From Acidimicrobiaceae bacterium (GTDB lineage Bacteria; Actinomycetota; Acidimicrobiia; Acidimicrobiales; Ilumatobacteraceae), in the NCBI GenBank assembly GCA_003569125.1, contig BGOG01000015.1:1-49024 (forward strand): 49,024 nt of DNA. The letters run 5' to 3'. The notes under the pieces were generated by a model that was not told the DNA's origin, made no database searches, and worked only from the letters and a program-made list of their open reading frames with translations. Made by a program: the position numbers and the translations under genes. Positions 1 through 8,988 of this stretch are shown here, piece by piece. How positions within the stretch are numbered: the stretch's first letter is position 1; every line of letters begins with the position of its first letter.

Positions 1-644
1 TAGATCCGGATTTGGAAAGAAGCGCTGAGCATCGGGGAGATTGCGAAAGTTGAAGCAGCTATAGAGACTCAAAGCAGCGAGTATTGCGACGACGACCATC
101 GCGAACAATCCTGAGAGGCTCACCCTAAATCTTTTCAATAAGATGAACAAAACTCCAAGTGTGATGTAAAACTGCTCTTCAACCGAAAGAGACCACGTGT
201 GCGTTAGTGGATTTGGATACAGCGGATTGAAATAGTCGATTTTTCGTGCGAGCAGAACGTAATTTGCGAAAAATAATGAAGCTCCGACACCTGTACGTGC
301 AGTCTCTTGCTGAACATGAATGAAAGATTGAGTTATAAACGAAACAACGAAACGCCGATAATCACAACAAGAAACGCAGGGTAAAGTCTTTGAGCGCGTC
401 GTCTGAAAAAATTCAATAACGAGAAGCTTTGGCCCTTGGACTCTTGTCTCAAAATTGATGACATAATCACGAAGCCCGAAACGACAAAAAATACATCAAC
501 CCCGCGGTATCCAGCCGGAACCGAAAGAAACCCCAAGTCGATGTGATTTAGAACTACAAAGAGAATTGCAATTGCGCGAAGCAACTGAATGTCTTGTCGA
601 AAACGAGTCGTCTCTGAAGTTTGCGTACTACCGACTTGATTCAT
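1..644 (-). pseudogene. Acyltransferase 3 (OafA/YrhL-type) N-terminal half, frame-broken and cut by window edge
   Basis: This is a multi-pass membrane O-acyltransferase of the family that acylates surface polysaccharides and lipids. From an ATG at 644 the protein runs through the family hallmark 'LRAIAILFVVLNH', then 'GYRGVDVFFVVSGFV' and 'FFRRRAQRLYPAFLVVI'. The frame meets a stop at 333. In a neighbouring frame it continues to the window edge with 'THTWSLSVEEQFY', a motif diagnostic of this family (seen). One indel near 335-360 therefore splits the gene. The carboxy-terminal part lies outside the window. The start is chosen because family members begin 15-20 residues before 'LRAIA'; there is no clear ribosome binding site. 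I infer a sequencing indel rather than true decay, because neighbouring genes carry similar breaks. Confidence 0.75.
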
Positions 645-660
645 CCGAGGAGTTAAGGAG

Positions 661-2035
661 CTACGAGTGGCCAGGGTTGGTGCGCTCGACTGCGAGAGCG
701 AGTTCAAGAAGAAGTGGCTCTTCAAAATGTCGAGCCATGATTTGCATGCCAACTGGTAAACCATCGACAAAACCACCGGCACCGAGATGCCAGGGTTGCC
801 ATAGATATTTGCAGGAATCGTCAACACACACCGTTGTTACGAGCGCCAGCAACGATGCCGCCAAAGGTATCCGGCACGGACCTTCGGCGTTGAATGCGAT
901 ATCTGGGTTGCTCGCCGTAATAATCAAATCAACTTCGCTGAAAATTTGTGCCATTCGATTATTGAGTTCAATCCGTCGCTGTTCAAATTTTCCGCGCGCC
1001 TCTGAACCGTAAAGATTCTCGGTCATTTTTTGACCGTAACGAATTTCGGGTGTCAATTGATCGGCACATGCCGGCCAATGATCTTTGAGTTCGTTTCTGA
1101 TTGCCACCGAGCCGGTTATCGACCACGCCGCGCCAAGTCGCGGCAACGAGACATCAACCGACTCGCGTCGCTTCAGACCAGCAACGGCATCAAAATTTTC
1201 TGCGGCACGTTCGATTACTTCCCACATCGCAGGCGAAACAACTCCGCCACCAAAGTTCGGCACAACAGCAACTCGTAAACCCTGCAGTCTCGATATTTCC
1301 GAGTCCGGCTTCCCATCCAGAAACGCGAGGCAAACTCAACGGATCATGCGCTTCGTGCCCGTTGGCGACATCAAACCATCGCGCCGTGTCACGCACACTT
1401 CGCGACAAACAACCAGTAACTGTCGTCAAGTTTCCATTTGATGCACCTGGCCCACGAGGAATGCGACCAAAAGTTGCCTTCAACCCAAGTAAACCAGTGA
1501 ACCCAGCCGGAATACGAATTGATCCACCACCGTCACCACCAGTTGCGATGCTTACTAATCCGCCAGCAACCGCAGATGCCGTACCACCTGAAGACCCGCC
1601 AGGTGTGTGGCCGTGTTTCCATGGGTTATGCGTTGCGCCGTGCAGAACAGTCCGCGTTAAATTCACTCCCACCAAATTCACTGGCAGTTGTTTGACCAAC
1701 TTTAATTGCACCACCAACACGACAAACTCGATTCACTTGTGTCGTTGTTTTAGTTGCAATGCGATCTTTGAAAACCATGCATGCTTCGGTGTCGGGCCAA
1801 CCCATTACGTTGTCTAGTTCTTTAACACCAAAGGGCACACCACCGAAAGGCATCGAGACGTCTGCATTTTTTGCATCACGCTCGGCGGTCTCTTGATCCA
1901 AAAACAAAACGCATTCAGGTTGCTCCGTGAAATTGCTGCAAATGTTGCGCGTAATTCTTCGAGTGGCGAACGCTCACCACTTCGAAATGCCTCAACAAGT
2001 GAGACTGCGTCGCCGAGCCATGGGGAATCTGTCAT
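661..2035 (-). pseudogene. Amidase (GatA/amidase-signature family), multiply frameshifted
   Basis: This is an amidase-signature hydrolase that would cleave a carboxamide C-N bond with a Ser-cisSer-Lys triad. All three parts are visible but in different frames: the Lys in 'GVPFGVKELD' (about 1820), the Gly/Ser-rich loop 'GGSSGGTASAVAGG' (about 1570-1610) and the nucleophile region 'GGDGGGSIRIPAGFTG' (about 1510-1540). The end reads 'GFVDGLPVGMQIMARHFEEP', the usual family terminus. At least four indels break it, near 1890, 1680, 1260 and 825. The break at 1890 is a five-base A run where six would restore the frame. The segment 'LTIPANIYGNPGISVP' survives only in the frame at about 780-825. It is transcribed divergently from the thioesterase gene. 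The catalytic elements are all conserved, so the gene is probably intact in the cell and damaged by read errors. The natural substrate cannot be read from sequence. Confidence 0.8.
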
Positions 2036-2079
2036 ACATCAAAACTAGTCGGCATGGTACTTCAAGTTATTAGAGTGAA

Positions 2080-2882
2080 GTGGTGGATAGTCGTAGTTTT
2101 CTTGGATTAAATCAGGTTGGTAAGACTTCGAAATTCGAAATGCCGGTCGACATTCGTATTTCAACGGGTGGATCGTTTTCTGTTTGGCGGTGCGGGGCTC
2201 GGCGCCTGTATCAGCGCGCTCGAAACTGTTTCGCAACGCAACCTAGTTTGGGCGACTGCGCAATATTTGTCTTTCGCCAAAACAAATGAACTCGTAACGA
2301 TTGACGTCACGCTCGTCGTAAATGGTCCACAGATCACGCAAGGTCGAGCGGTAGCGCGCGTTGGAGATCGCGAAATTCTCACTGTCAACGCCGCACTTGG
2401 CGATCGAAAATTTGAAGCGTCAGGTCAGTTCGCAAAAATGCCTGAGGTGCCCACTCCTGAGAACGCCGCCGCGACAACATCTACATGATTCACCTGGCAC
2501 AATACACGACTCGCTTCAGCAGCGCATCGTCAAAGGTCGTGCGATGTCGCAACTTGATGGCTCGCTCAGTGACGGCAATGTTGTGATGTGGGCGCACATC
2601 CCTGCGATGATCGAAGATGTCGACGCAACTGCGCTTGGTATTCTCGGCGACTTCGTGCCGATGGCGATCGGTCAAGCACTCGGTCTTGCCGCGGGTGGCA
2701 ACAGCCTCGACAATACAATCCGCATCGTCAAACTCGTGCCCACTAAATGGGTTTTACTTGACATATATATAGATGCCATTGAACGTGGATTCGGACACGG
2801 CCGAGTAAACATGTTCGCGCAAGACGGCACGCTGTTGGCAACCGCCAGTCAGAGTTGCAAAGCACGAAGGTGGAAGACTTAA
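2080..2882 (+). pseudogene. Acyl-CoA thioesterase-like double-hotdog protein, frameshifted
   Basis: This looks like a TesB-type acyl-CoA thioesterase of the actinobacterial double-hotdog group, which hydrolyses acyl-CoA to free acid and CoA. The first hotdog is seen as 'FLFGGAGLGACISALETV' and 'WATAQYLSFAKTNELVTIDV'. The second contains 'HDSPGTIHDSLQQRIVKGR' and 'DFVPMAIGQALG', then 'TKWVLLDIYIDAIERGFGHG' near the end. The GTG at 2080 gives 'VDSRSFLGLNQVGKTSKFE', the expected family start. Two indels (about 2150 and 2490) separate the three pieces. It lies 3 bases upstream of the LLM oxidoreductase gene and is probably co-transcribed with it. Family assignment is from motif order only; chain-length specificity is unknown. 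Confidence 0.7.
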
Positions 2883-2885
2883 CGT

Positions 2886-3874
2886 ATGCAACAACGACCC
2901 GGAATGACAGTGCCGTTGCCCGGCCACCTGCACGCACAACGCGACAACTATAAAAAACTTGCTGATCTTGGTTACACCGACATTTGGTCAGCAGAAGCAG
3001 ATGGCGCCGATGCGTTCACACCGCTGGCGATGGCGGCGGCTTGGGAGCCAAGGTTGCGACTCGGCACGGCGATTGTTCCGGCTTACACTCGCTCGCCGGC
3101 ATTGATGGCACAAAGTGTTGCGACTCTTGCTGACGCAGCACCCGGAAGATTTGCGATCGGTATTGGTTCGTCGAGCAATGTGATAGTTGAACGTTGGAAC
3201 GCGATTCCGTTTGTTGAACCATACAAAAAAGTGCGCGATATTGTCCGATTTTTGCAAGACGCGATGACCGGCGAGAAAATAACAAAGCAATACGACACTT
3301 TTAACATTGATGGTTTTCGTCTCGGAATTCGTCCAGAGACCAAGCCACAGATTTTGGTCGCAGCACTTCGCGAAGGCATGTTGAAACTCGCAGGTCGTGA
3401 AGCCGACGGGCAATAATCAACTGGTTATCGGCAGATGATGTAACCAAAGTTGCCGCTGTTGTCAACGAGGCGGCAAAAAAATCGCAGAACCCGGGCGAGC
3501 GCGAGATTGTTGCACGAATTTTTGTTTGCCCAAGCGAGAACGCCGACTTGGTTCGCGAGTCTGCAAAACGATTGATCGCTGCTTATCTAACCGTGCCCGT
3601 TTACGCCGAGTTTCACAAGTGGCTGGGTCGCGCAGAAATGCTTCAGCCAATGTGGGATCTCTGGAAGGCGGGTGACCGCAAAGGTGCAGTTGCAGCCATA
3701 CCGAATGAAGTTGTTGATCAATTATTTGTGCACGGTAGCGCCGCAAAATGCCGTGAAACAATCAAAAAATATTTCGACAATGGTGTTACAACTTCATCGC
3801 TGGCAATTGTGGCGTTCGATCCTGAAGTCAATTTTTGGGATTGTGCCGAATCGCTCGCCCCAACTGCGGGTTAA
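2886..3874 (+). pseudogene. LLM-class F420-dependent oxidoreductase, one frameshift
   Basis: This is a luciferase-like (TIM-barrel) oxidoreductase of the kind that in Actinobacteria usually uses coenzyme F420. Visible hallmarks are 'LADLGYTDIWSAEADGADAFTPLA', the 'RLRLGTAIVPAYTRSPALMAQ' strand-loop, and 'GRFAIGIGSSSNVIVERWN'. The frame stops at 3414-3416 but resumes as 'INWLSADDVTKVAAVVNEA' and 'EIVARIFVCPSENADLVRESAKR'. Adding one G to the GGG run near 3410 would restore 'GREADGAIINW', so a homopolymer loss explains the break. The joined protein, about 329 residues, matches the family length. ATG 2886 follows the thioesterase stop by 3 bases, and the exporter gene begins 3 bases after this stop, suggesting one operon. 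The substrate is unknown. Confidence 0.8.
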
Positions 3875-3877
3875 TTT

Positions 3878-5695
3878 ATGTCGGTAAGTGAAACAGACTC
3901 AGAGGTCTCTGCGCGTCTCGAACTTGAGCAAACACAACGCAGCGAAGGATGGAAACTTCTTCGGGGTTTACTGCGTGATCAACGACGCAATCTTCTGATC
4001 GGTGGCATAATCGGCATCACTTGGGCGTCGTTCAAGGTTGCGATTCCGCAGGTCACAAAATTCGCAATCAACAATGGCATCGAGAAAGATGGTCCGCTTC
4101 TCGGGTGGGCCGTTACTATCGCCTGTTTGGGTGTCGTAACAGGTGTTCTTTCTGGGCTTCGTCGCTATGTGGCGTTTCGAGAAAGCCGTTGGGCTGAAAC
4201 ATTGTTGCGTGAAAAATTATTCTCACATGTTCTCGGCTTGGATATCGGCTACCACGACAAGGCACAAACCGGGCAATTGATGAGTCGTGCGTCGAGTGAC
4301 TTGATGCAGATTCAAGCTTTCATCGTGATGATTCCGATCACTTTGTCAAACGTCATTCAAATTTTCGCAGTCGCAACAATTTTGTTCATCACCGACCCGG
4401 TTCTAGCAATCGTCGCGATGTTGCCATTGCCGTTCGTAAATATTTCGGCGCGACGTTTCAGTAATCGCATTCATCCGATTTCGGTCGCGGTGCAGGCCGA
4501 GCAGGCACAACTCGCCAATGTCGTCGAAGAATCAGTTTCAGGTGTGCGGGTAGTCAAAGGTTTTGGCGCAGAACAAGTGCAATTCGACAAACTTGAAAAA
4601 GAAGCCAACGACATTTTCGGCGAAGCGATGAAAGCAGCCAAAATTCGCAGCAACTTCTTGCCGGCGATTGACGTGTTGCCGGCACTTGGGGCAGTCGGTG
4701 TGCTCGGCGTCGGCGGTCATCGAGTGCTCTCAGGACAGCTTTCAATCGGTGATTTGGTGGCCTTCAATGTTTATCTGACGCTTTTGGTTTGGCCTCTTCG
4801 AAATATTGGCATGATTGTCGCTCTCGGTCAGCGCGCAGCGGCAGCCCTTGTGCGCATTCAAGAAGTACTTTCAACTAGTTCAGAAATCAATGACCCGGCA
4901 GTTGCCAAGACGCTGCCCAGTGCGGCCAATTTGCAACTTGGCGCGATCAAATTCGATCATGTTCAGTTTGGTTATGACCCCGCACTGGTTGTTCTGAAAA
5001 ACTTTAATTTAGAAATCGCTGCGGGCGAGTCAATCGCAATTGTTGGAGCGACTGGTTCTGGAAAGTCAACAGTCGCAAGGCTCTTATTGCGATTTTATGA
5101 CACCAACAGTGGCCACGTTTTTCTTGATGGTATTGATATTCGTAAACTCAGACTCGCCGAATTGCGCCAGCAGATTGGTGTCGTGTTTGAAGACACTATT
5201 TTGTTCAACGACACGGTCACGAACAATATTTCATTTGCAAAACCAAATGCCGATCATGCCGATTTAGAGCGTGCAGCCAAACTTGCAGGCGCACACGATT
5301 TTATATTGCAGTTGCCAAACGGCTACGACACGGTGATTGGCGAGCGTGGGTTCTCCCTTTCAGGTGGCCAACGTCAGCGCATTGCGATCGCCCGAGCGAT
5401 TATCTCCGACCCGCGAGTTCTTGTGCTCGACGACGCGACCAGTGCAGTTGACCCCAGTAAAGAAGGCGAAATTCGCGATGCAATGCGCACCGTAATGAGT
5501 GGACGAACGACCATTGTTATCGCCCACAGGCCGGGCACAATTGCGTTGGCCGAACGGGTTGTATTCATCGACGAATCATCGATCGCTGCGATCGGCAAGC
5601 ACGATGAACTTGTTGCAACTAACGATCGCTATCGCGAAGTTCTCGCAAGCATGGAGCAATCAAAGTCTCAACAGACTCCAGTGAGCGCCAAATAG
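3878..5695 (+). CDS. ABC exporter half-transporter, degenerate-site subunit (MdlA/B-like)
   Basis: This is a 605-residue fused membrane plus ATPase half-transporter of the multidrug/lipid exporter group. An ABC type-1 membrane domain (about residues 40-330) is followed by the nucleotide-binding domain. Visible motifs: Walker A 'GATGSGKST' (390-398), signature 'LSGGQ' (494-498), Walker B ending Asp518-Asp519, and the switch His in 'IVIAHRP'. The residue after Walker B is Asp where the catalytic Glu is expected ('LVLDDATSAVD'). That is typical of the inactive side of heterodimeric exporters such as TM287/288 and BmrCD (family knowledge). The partner gene starts one base after this stop, and its own signature is altered to LSAGE. 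The two defects fall on the same composite ATP site, which supports a heterodimer. The substrate is unknown. Confidence 0.92.
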   Translation: MSVSETDSEVSARLELEQTQRSEGWKLLRGLLRDQRRNLLIGGIIGITWASFKVAIPQVTKFAINNGIEKDGPLLGWAVTIACLGVVTGVLSGLRRYVAFRESRWAETLLREKLFSHVLGLDIGYHDKAQTGQLMSRASSDLMQIQAFIVMIPITLSNVIQIFAVATILFITDPVLAIVAMLPLPFVNISARRFSNRIHPISVAVQAEQAQLANVVEESVSGVRVVKGFGAEQVQFDKLEKEANDIFGEAMKAAKIRSNFLPAIDVLPALGAVGVLGVGGHRVLSGQLSIGDLVAFNVYLTLLVWPLRNIGMIVALGQRAAAALVRIQEVLSTSSEINDPAVAKTLPSAANLQLGAIKFDHVQFGYDPALVVLKNFNLEIAAGESIAIVGATGSGKSTVARLLLRFYDTNSGHVFLDGIDIRKLRLAELRQQIGVVFEDTILFNDTVTNNISFAKPNADHADLERAAKLAGAHDFILQLPNGYDTVIGERGFSLSGGQRQRIAIARAIISDPRVLVLDDATSAVDPSKEGEIRDAMRTVMSGRTTIVIAHRPGTIALAERVVFIDESSIAAIGKHDELVATNDRYREVLASMEQSKSQQTPVSAK

Positions 5696-5696
5696 C

Positions 5697-7484
5697 ATGT
5701 GGCACGCCGGTGGAGTCAGCGACGAAGACCGTCTCAGTCGTGCTCAGGCTCGAACAATTATTGGTCGTGTGTTCAAGATGGCGGCACCTTTTAGAAAGAC
5801 GATCTACTTATCTTTTGCGTGCGTCATCGTTTCGACAGCAACAACTTTGTCGGCCCCGATAATTGTTCGACACGGTATTGATGCAGGAATCAGGGCGAAA
5901 AATTCGGGCGAACTTAATAAATCAGTGGTTCTTTATCTTATTGTTGTTTCATTCACCTATATCTTTGGTCGACTGTTGTTTGTGTTTGTCAATCGAACGG
6001 GTGAGTCATTCTTGCGAGTGTTGCGTCTCGCCGTGTTTCGACAAATGCAACGACAGTCAATGGCTTTTTACGATCGCAACAAAGCAGGTGTGCTGGTGGC
6101 CAGAATGACGGCCGACATCGAGTCGATGTCAGAACTCGTGCAATTTGGTCTTCTACAGTTCTTGTCTGCGGGGTTGATGCTGACTTTTGCAATTGTCGTG
6201 TTGCTCGTGCTGAGCTGGCAATTGACCATTATTGCGTTGATTGTGATGCCGATCTTAATTTTGGCGTCCATCAAGTTTCAGCGTGACTCAAATAAGGCAT
6301 ACCTAGTCGTGCGCGAGCGAGTTGGCGCAAATCTCTCGGCACTACAAGAGGGCATCACCACGGTTCGAGTGATCCAGGCTTACGCTCAAGAGCAAGAGGC
6401 GATTCGTAAGTTCAAGATTTCGAATCGTTCGTTATTTGCGGCTCACGAAAAAAGTGTTCGTGTTTCAACCTGGTATTTCGCACTCATCGAATTCTCTGGA
6501 GTGCTGGCAAGCGGCTTAATGATCGGCATCGGCGGTTGGTTCGTACATCGTGGCACAGTCACACTTGGCACGGTTGTTGCATTCGTATTGTTACTCTCAA
6601 GTTTGTTCGATCCGGTACAACAACTCTCACAGTTATACAACACGGTGCAATCTGCGGGCGCTGCACTCAATAAACTTTTTTCAATTCTCGATTCGAAGCC
6701 CGAGGTCGACGAGCACCCCGCGGCGATTGATCTGCCAGAAACCGGAGAACTCAAAGTCACCGGCATCTCTTTTGCTTATGCTGCTTCTCCCGCACCTGCA
6801 TTAGAAGAAGTCTCGATCAGCGTTGGTGTTGGCGAAAAACTTGCATTGGTCGGCCCGACTGGTGCAGGCAAATCAACGCTGGCGAAGTTGATGGCACGCC
6901 TTTATGATCCGCAAACTGGCATGGTCGAATTTGGTGGAGTCAATTTAAAAATGGCAACGATGGGTTCTCTTCGCAATCGAATTGTGGTCGTGCCACAAGA
7001 GGGATTTTTATTTAATGGCACAATCCGCGATAACTTACGGATCGCTCGCGCCGATGCAACCGACGCCGAGATTGAATCAGCGATCGCCGCGATCGGCGCA
7101 ACCGAGCACTTCGCGCAATTTGCCGACGGTCTTGACACACAAGTTCGCGAGCGCGGCAGTCGGCTATCGGCAGGCGAGCGTCAGTTGGTAGCACTCGCTC
7201 GTGCGGCACTCGTTGACCCCGCAGTTTTGATCCTCGACGAGGCGACTTCAAATCTTGACCCAGGTACCGAAGCCGAAGTAGAGCATGCACTCGAGCGATT
7301 GATGAATGGACGAACCGTTATCGTCGTTGCGCACCGTCTATCTACTGTGCAACGCGCCGACAAAATCGCAGTCATCGCAGGTGCCCAAATCGCCGAACTT
7401 GGCACACACACTGAATTGCTCGCTCTCAATGGGCATTATGCACAACTTGCTAACGCCTGGGCACTCTCGCATTCAACCAATTAA
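5697..7484 (+). CDS. ABC exporter half-transporter, catalytically competent subunit
   Basis: This is the second half of the heterodimeric exporter, 595 residues. The membrane domain spans about residues 35-320. The ATPase domain has Walker A 'GPTGAGKST' (386-394), signature 'LSAGE' (490-494, where LSGGQ is usual), Walker B Asp514 followed by the catalytic Glu515 ('LILDEATSNLD'), and switch His in 'IVVAHRLST'. The complete Walker B here pairs with the intact LSGGQ of the upstream partner to make the active ATP site. Its LSAGE pairs with the Asp-substituted partner to make the degenerate site (inference from known heterodimers). The ATG at 5697 is one base after the upstream stop, so translational coupling is likely. 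Drug, lipid or peptide export are all possible. Confidence 0.92.
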   Translation: MWHAGGVSDEDRLSRAQARTIIGRVFKMAAPFRKTIYLSFACVIVSTATTLSAPIIVRHGIDAGIRAKNSGELNKSVVLYLIVVSFTYIFGRLLFVFVNRTGESFLRVLRLAVFRQMQRQSMAFYDRNKAGVLVARMTADIESMSELVQFGLLQFLSAGLMLTFAIVVLLVLSWQLTIIALIVMPILILASIKFQRDSNKAYLVVRERVGANLSALQEGITTVRVIQAYAQEQEAIRKFKISNRSLFAAHEKSVRVSTWYFALIEFSGVLASGLMIGIGGWFVHRGTVTLGTVVAFVLLLSSLFDPVQQLSQLYNTVQSAGAALNKLFSILDSKPEVDEHPAAIDLPETGELKVTGISFAYAASPAPALEEVSISVGVGEKLALVGPTGAGKSTLAKLMARLYDPQTGMVEFGGVNLKMATMGSLRNRIVVVPQEGFLFNGTIRDNLRIARADATDAEIESAIAAIGATEHFAQFADGLDTQVRERGSRLSAGERQLVALARAALVDPAVLILDEATSNLDPGTEAEVEHALERLMNGRTVIVVAHRLSTVQRADKIAVIAGAQIAELGTHTELLALNGHYAQLANAWALSHSTN

Positions 7485-7533
7485 ACAGTCTTAATTTTTA
7501 CTTTCGCATCAAGACCAATGCCGCTAGCTGGTC

Positions 7534-7680
7534 GTGCAAGTTCTAAATTCATGTTGCTTGACAGCCCTAATCTTGCTGGCAGTTGTCGGAGGAGTCGCCT
7601 CAACTGTTGCCGTTTCTCAGGCAGGCCACTCAGGCGCCAAGAGCGTCTGGGACTCGCGTCTTGCCGAAAAGAAACCCTAG
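7534..7680 (+). CDS. Possible small single-pass membrane protein (48 aa)
   Basis: A short open frame fills most of the 205-base gap between the exporter and the aminotransferase. From a GTG at 7534 it encodes a hydrophobic segment, 'LTALILLAVVGGVASTVAVS' (residues about 10-29), then a polar charged tail ending 'KSVWDSRLAEKKP' and stopping at 7678-7680. A hydrophobic helix of about 20 residues next to a basic tail is unlikely by chance, but there is no recognisable family and no strong ribosome binding site. The stop lies 16 bases before the aminotransferase ATG. It could be a real small membrane protein, the remnant of a longer gene, or coincidence. Confidence 0.35.
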   Translation: MQVLNSCCLTALILLAVVGGVASTVAVSQAGHSGAKSVWDSRLAEKKP

Positions 7681-7696
7681 TAACTAGCATTTGCAC

Positions 7697-8983
7697 ATGG
7701 CGGTTGACGATCTCGCCAAAGCGCGAAGTGATTTTGCCGATCGAAATCCGCAGAGTCATAAATATTTCGATGAGGCGCGAAAGTATCTGCCGGGCGGCCA
7801 CACTCGAACAGTTTTAACGCACGATCCGTTTCCATTGGTTTTTGTTTCGGGCGAAGGTTCAACTCTGACTGATCTCGACGATCACGTATATATAGACATG
7901 CTCGGTGATTACACCGCCGGGCTACTCGGTCACAGTGAACATCGAGTTATTGACGCCGTTACCGCGGTTTTGAAAACCAACGCCAGTGTCGGTGGCATTC
8001 ACCCTGCCGAAGCGCGTTTGGCGAAACTCATGTGCGAGCGGTTTGCGCTCGATCGTGTGCGATTTACAAACTCTGGCACTGAAGCAAATCTGATGGCGAT
8101 CACAACTGCGCTGCAGGCAACAGGTCGTGAGCGGATCATGGTGTTTCATGGTGGCTATCACGGTGGCATTCTCTACTTTGCAAGTGGCGCCGCCCCCTGG
8201 AACGCGCCGTACGAGTTTGTTGTTGCTCCATACAACGACGAGGTTGAAACCTTAAAACTGATTAATGAAAATGCCGATGCGCTTGCGGCCATAATTATCG
8301 AGCCGATGCTTGGATCAGGTGGTTGCGTGCCTTTGGGCGCCGAATTCGCTCAAACTGTTTTCGCTGCAGCCAGAAAAGTTGGTGCCATCGTTATCGCTGA
8401 CGAAGTAATGACTTCGCGACACGGTGCTCGTGGAATGTTTAATTTGCTTGGCGTTCAAGCCGACATAACAACTTTCGGCAAATACATTGGCGGGGGTTTT
8501 TCGTTTGGTGCATTCGGTGGTCGAGCAGACCTATTAGATCAATTCGATACAAGCCCTGAAGCCAATCGCGACCGAACAATCTCGCATGCTGGCACGTTCA
8601 ATAACAACATTTCATCAATGTCCGCAGGTTGTGTTGTGTTGGGCGAAGTATTCACAGCAGATGTCGCTGTCGCTCACACTGCACGCGGCGAAGAGTTTCG
8701 TAAGTCAGTTGCAACAGTTCTGGCACGACACAAGTTGCCAGTTTCGATAAGCGGTTTTGGTTCAATGATGTCTCTGCACGCACTCGCACTCGCACCGCAA
8801 ACAGCCAATGATGTGGCTAATCGTGACAGCAAATTGCAAGAGTTGTTATTTTTCGGATTACTCGAACGTGGCGTCTACATTGCCGCACGCGGAATGATGA
8901 ATCTGAGTTTGCCGCTAACTGACGACCAACTCGCCAAAGTGCTCGACGCCCTCGACGACACCCTAAAAATACTCGCTCGTTAG
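7697..8983 (+). CDS. Class III aminotransferase, glutamate-1-semialdehyde aminomutase-like
   Basis: This is a PLP-dependent enzyme of about 428 residues, closest by motifs to glutamate-1-semialdehyde 2,1-aminomutases and related amine or beta-amino-acid transaminases. Seen: 'YLPGGHTRTV' near the start, 'RFTNSGTEANLMAI' (PLP phosphate loop), 'VFHGGYHGG', 'IIEPMLGSGGCVP', 'VIADEVMTSRHG' (Asp holding the pyridine nitrogen) and the Schiff-base Lys in 'TTFGKYIGGG' (about Lys262). ATG 7697 is used; an in-frame TTG lies two codons upstream. It is probably not the haem-pathway hemL: no other haem genes are adjacent, and many actinobacterial catabolic paralogues share this look (inference). It converges with prfC, 5 bases between stops. 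Confidence 0.85.
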   Translation: MAVDDLAKARSDFADRNPQSHKYFDEARKYLPGGHTRTVLTHDPFPLVFVSGEGSTLTDLDDHVYIDMLGDYTAGLLGHSEHRVIDAVTAVLKTNASVGGIHPAEARLAKLMCERFALDRVRFTNSGTEANLMAITTALQATGRERIMVFHGGYHGGILYFASGAAPWNAPYEFVVAPYNDEVETLKLINENADALAAIIIEPMLGSGGCVPLGAEFAQTVFAAARKVGAIVIADEVMTSRHGARGMFNLLGVQADITTFGKYIGGGFSFGAFGGRADLLDQFDTSPEANRDRTISHAGTFNNNISSMSAGCVVLGEVFTADVAVAHTARGEEFRKSVATVLARHKLPVSISGFGSMMSLHALALAPQTANDVANRDSKLQELLFFGLLERGVYIAARGMMNLSLPLTDDQLAKVLDALDDTLKILAR

Positions 8984-8988
8984 CGAGG

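Noticed and set aside
1101-1817. 238-codon forward frame over the amidase region
   Set aside because: It lies opposite the amidase fragments, whose catalytic motifs are clear; the forward translation has no recognisable feature.
661-2035. Amidase region as a genuine ancient pseudogene
   Set aside because: All catalytic segments remain highly recognisable and at least one break is a simple homopolymer loss, which fits read error better than decay.
7481-7801. Open frame on the minus strand opposite the start of the aminotransferase
   Set aside because: It overlaps a well-supported gene on the other strand, has no family motif and no ribosome binding site.
7697-8983. Assignment as haem-biosynthetic hemL
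   Set aside because: Motifs fit the whole glutamate-semialdehyde-like aminotransferase group and no haem genes are adjacent, so only the family is claimed.
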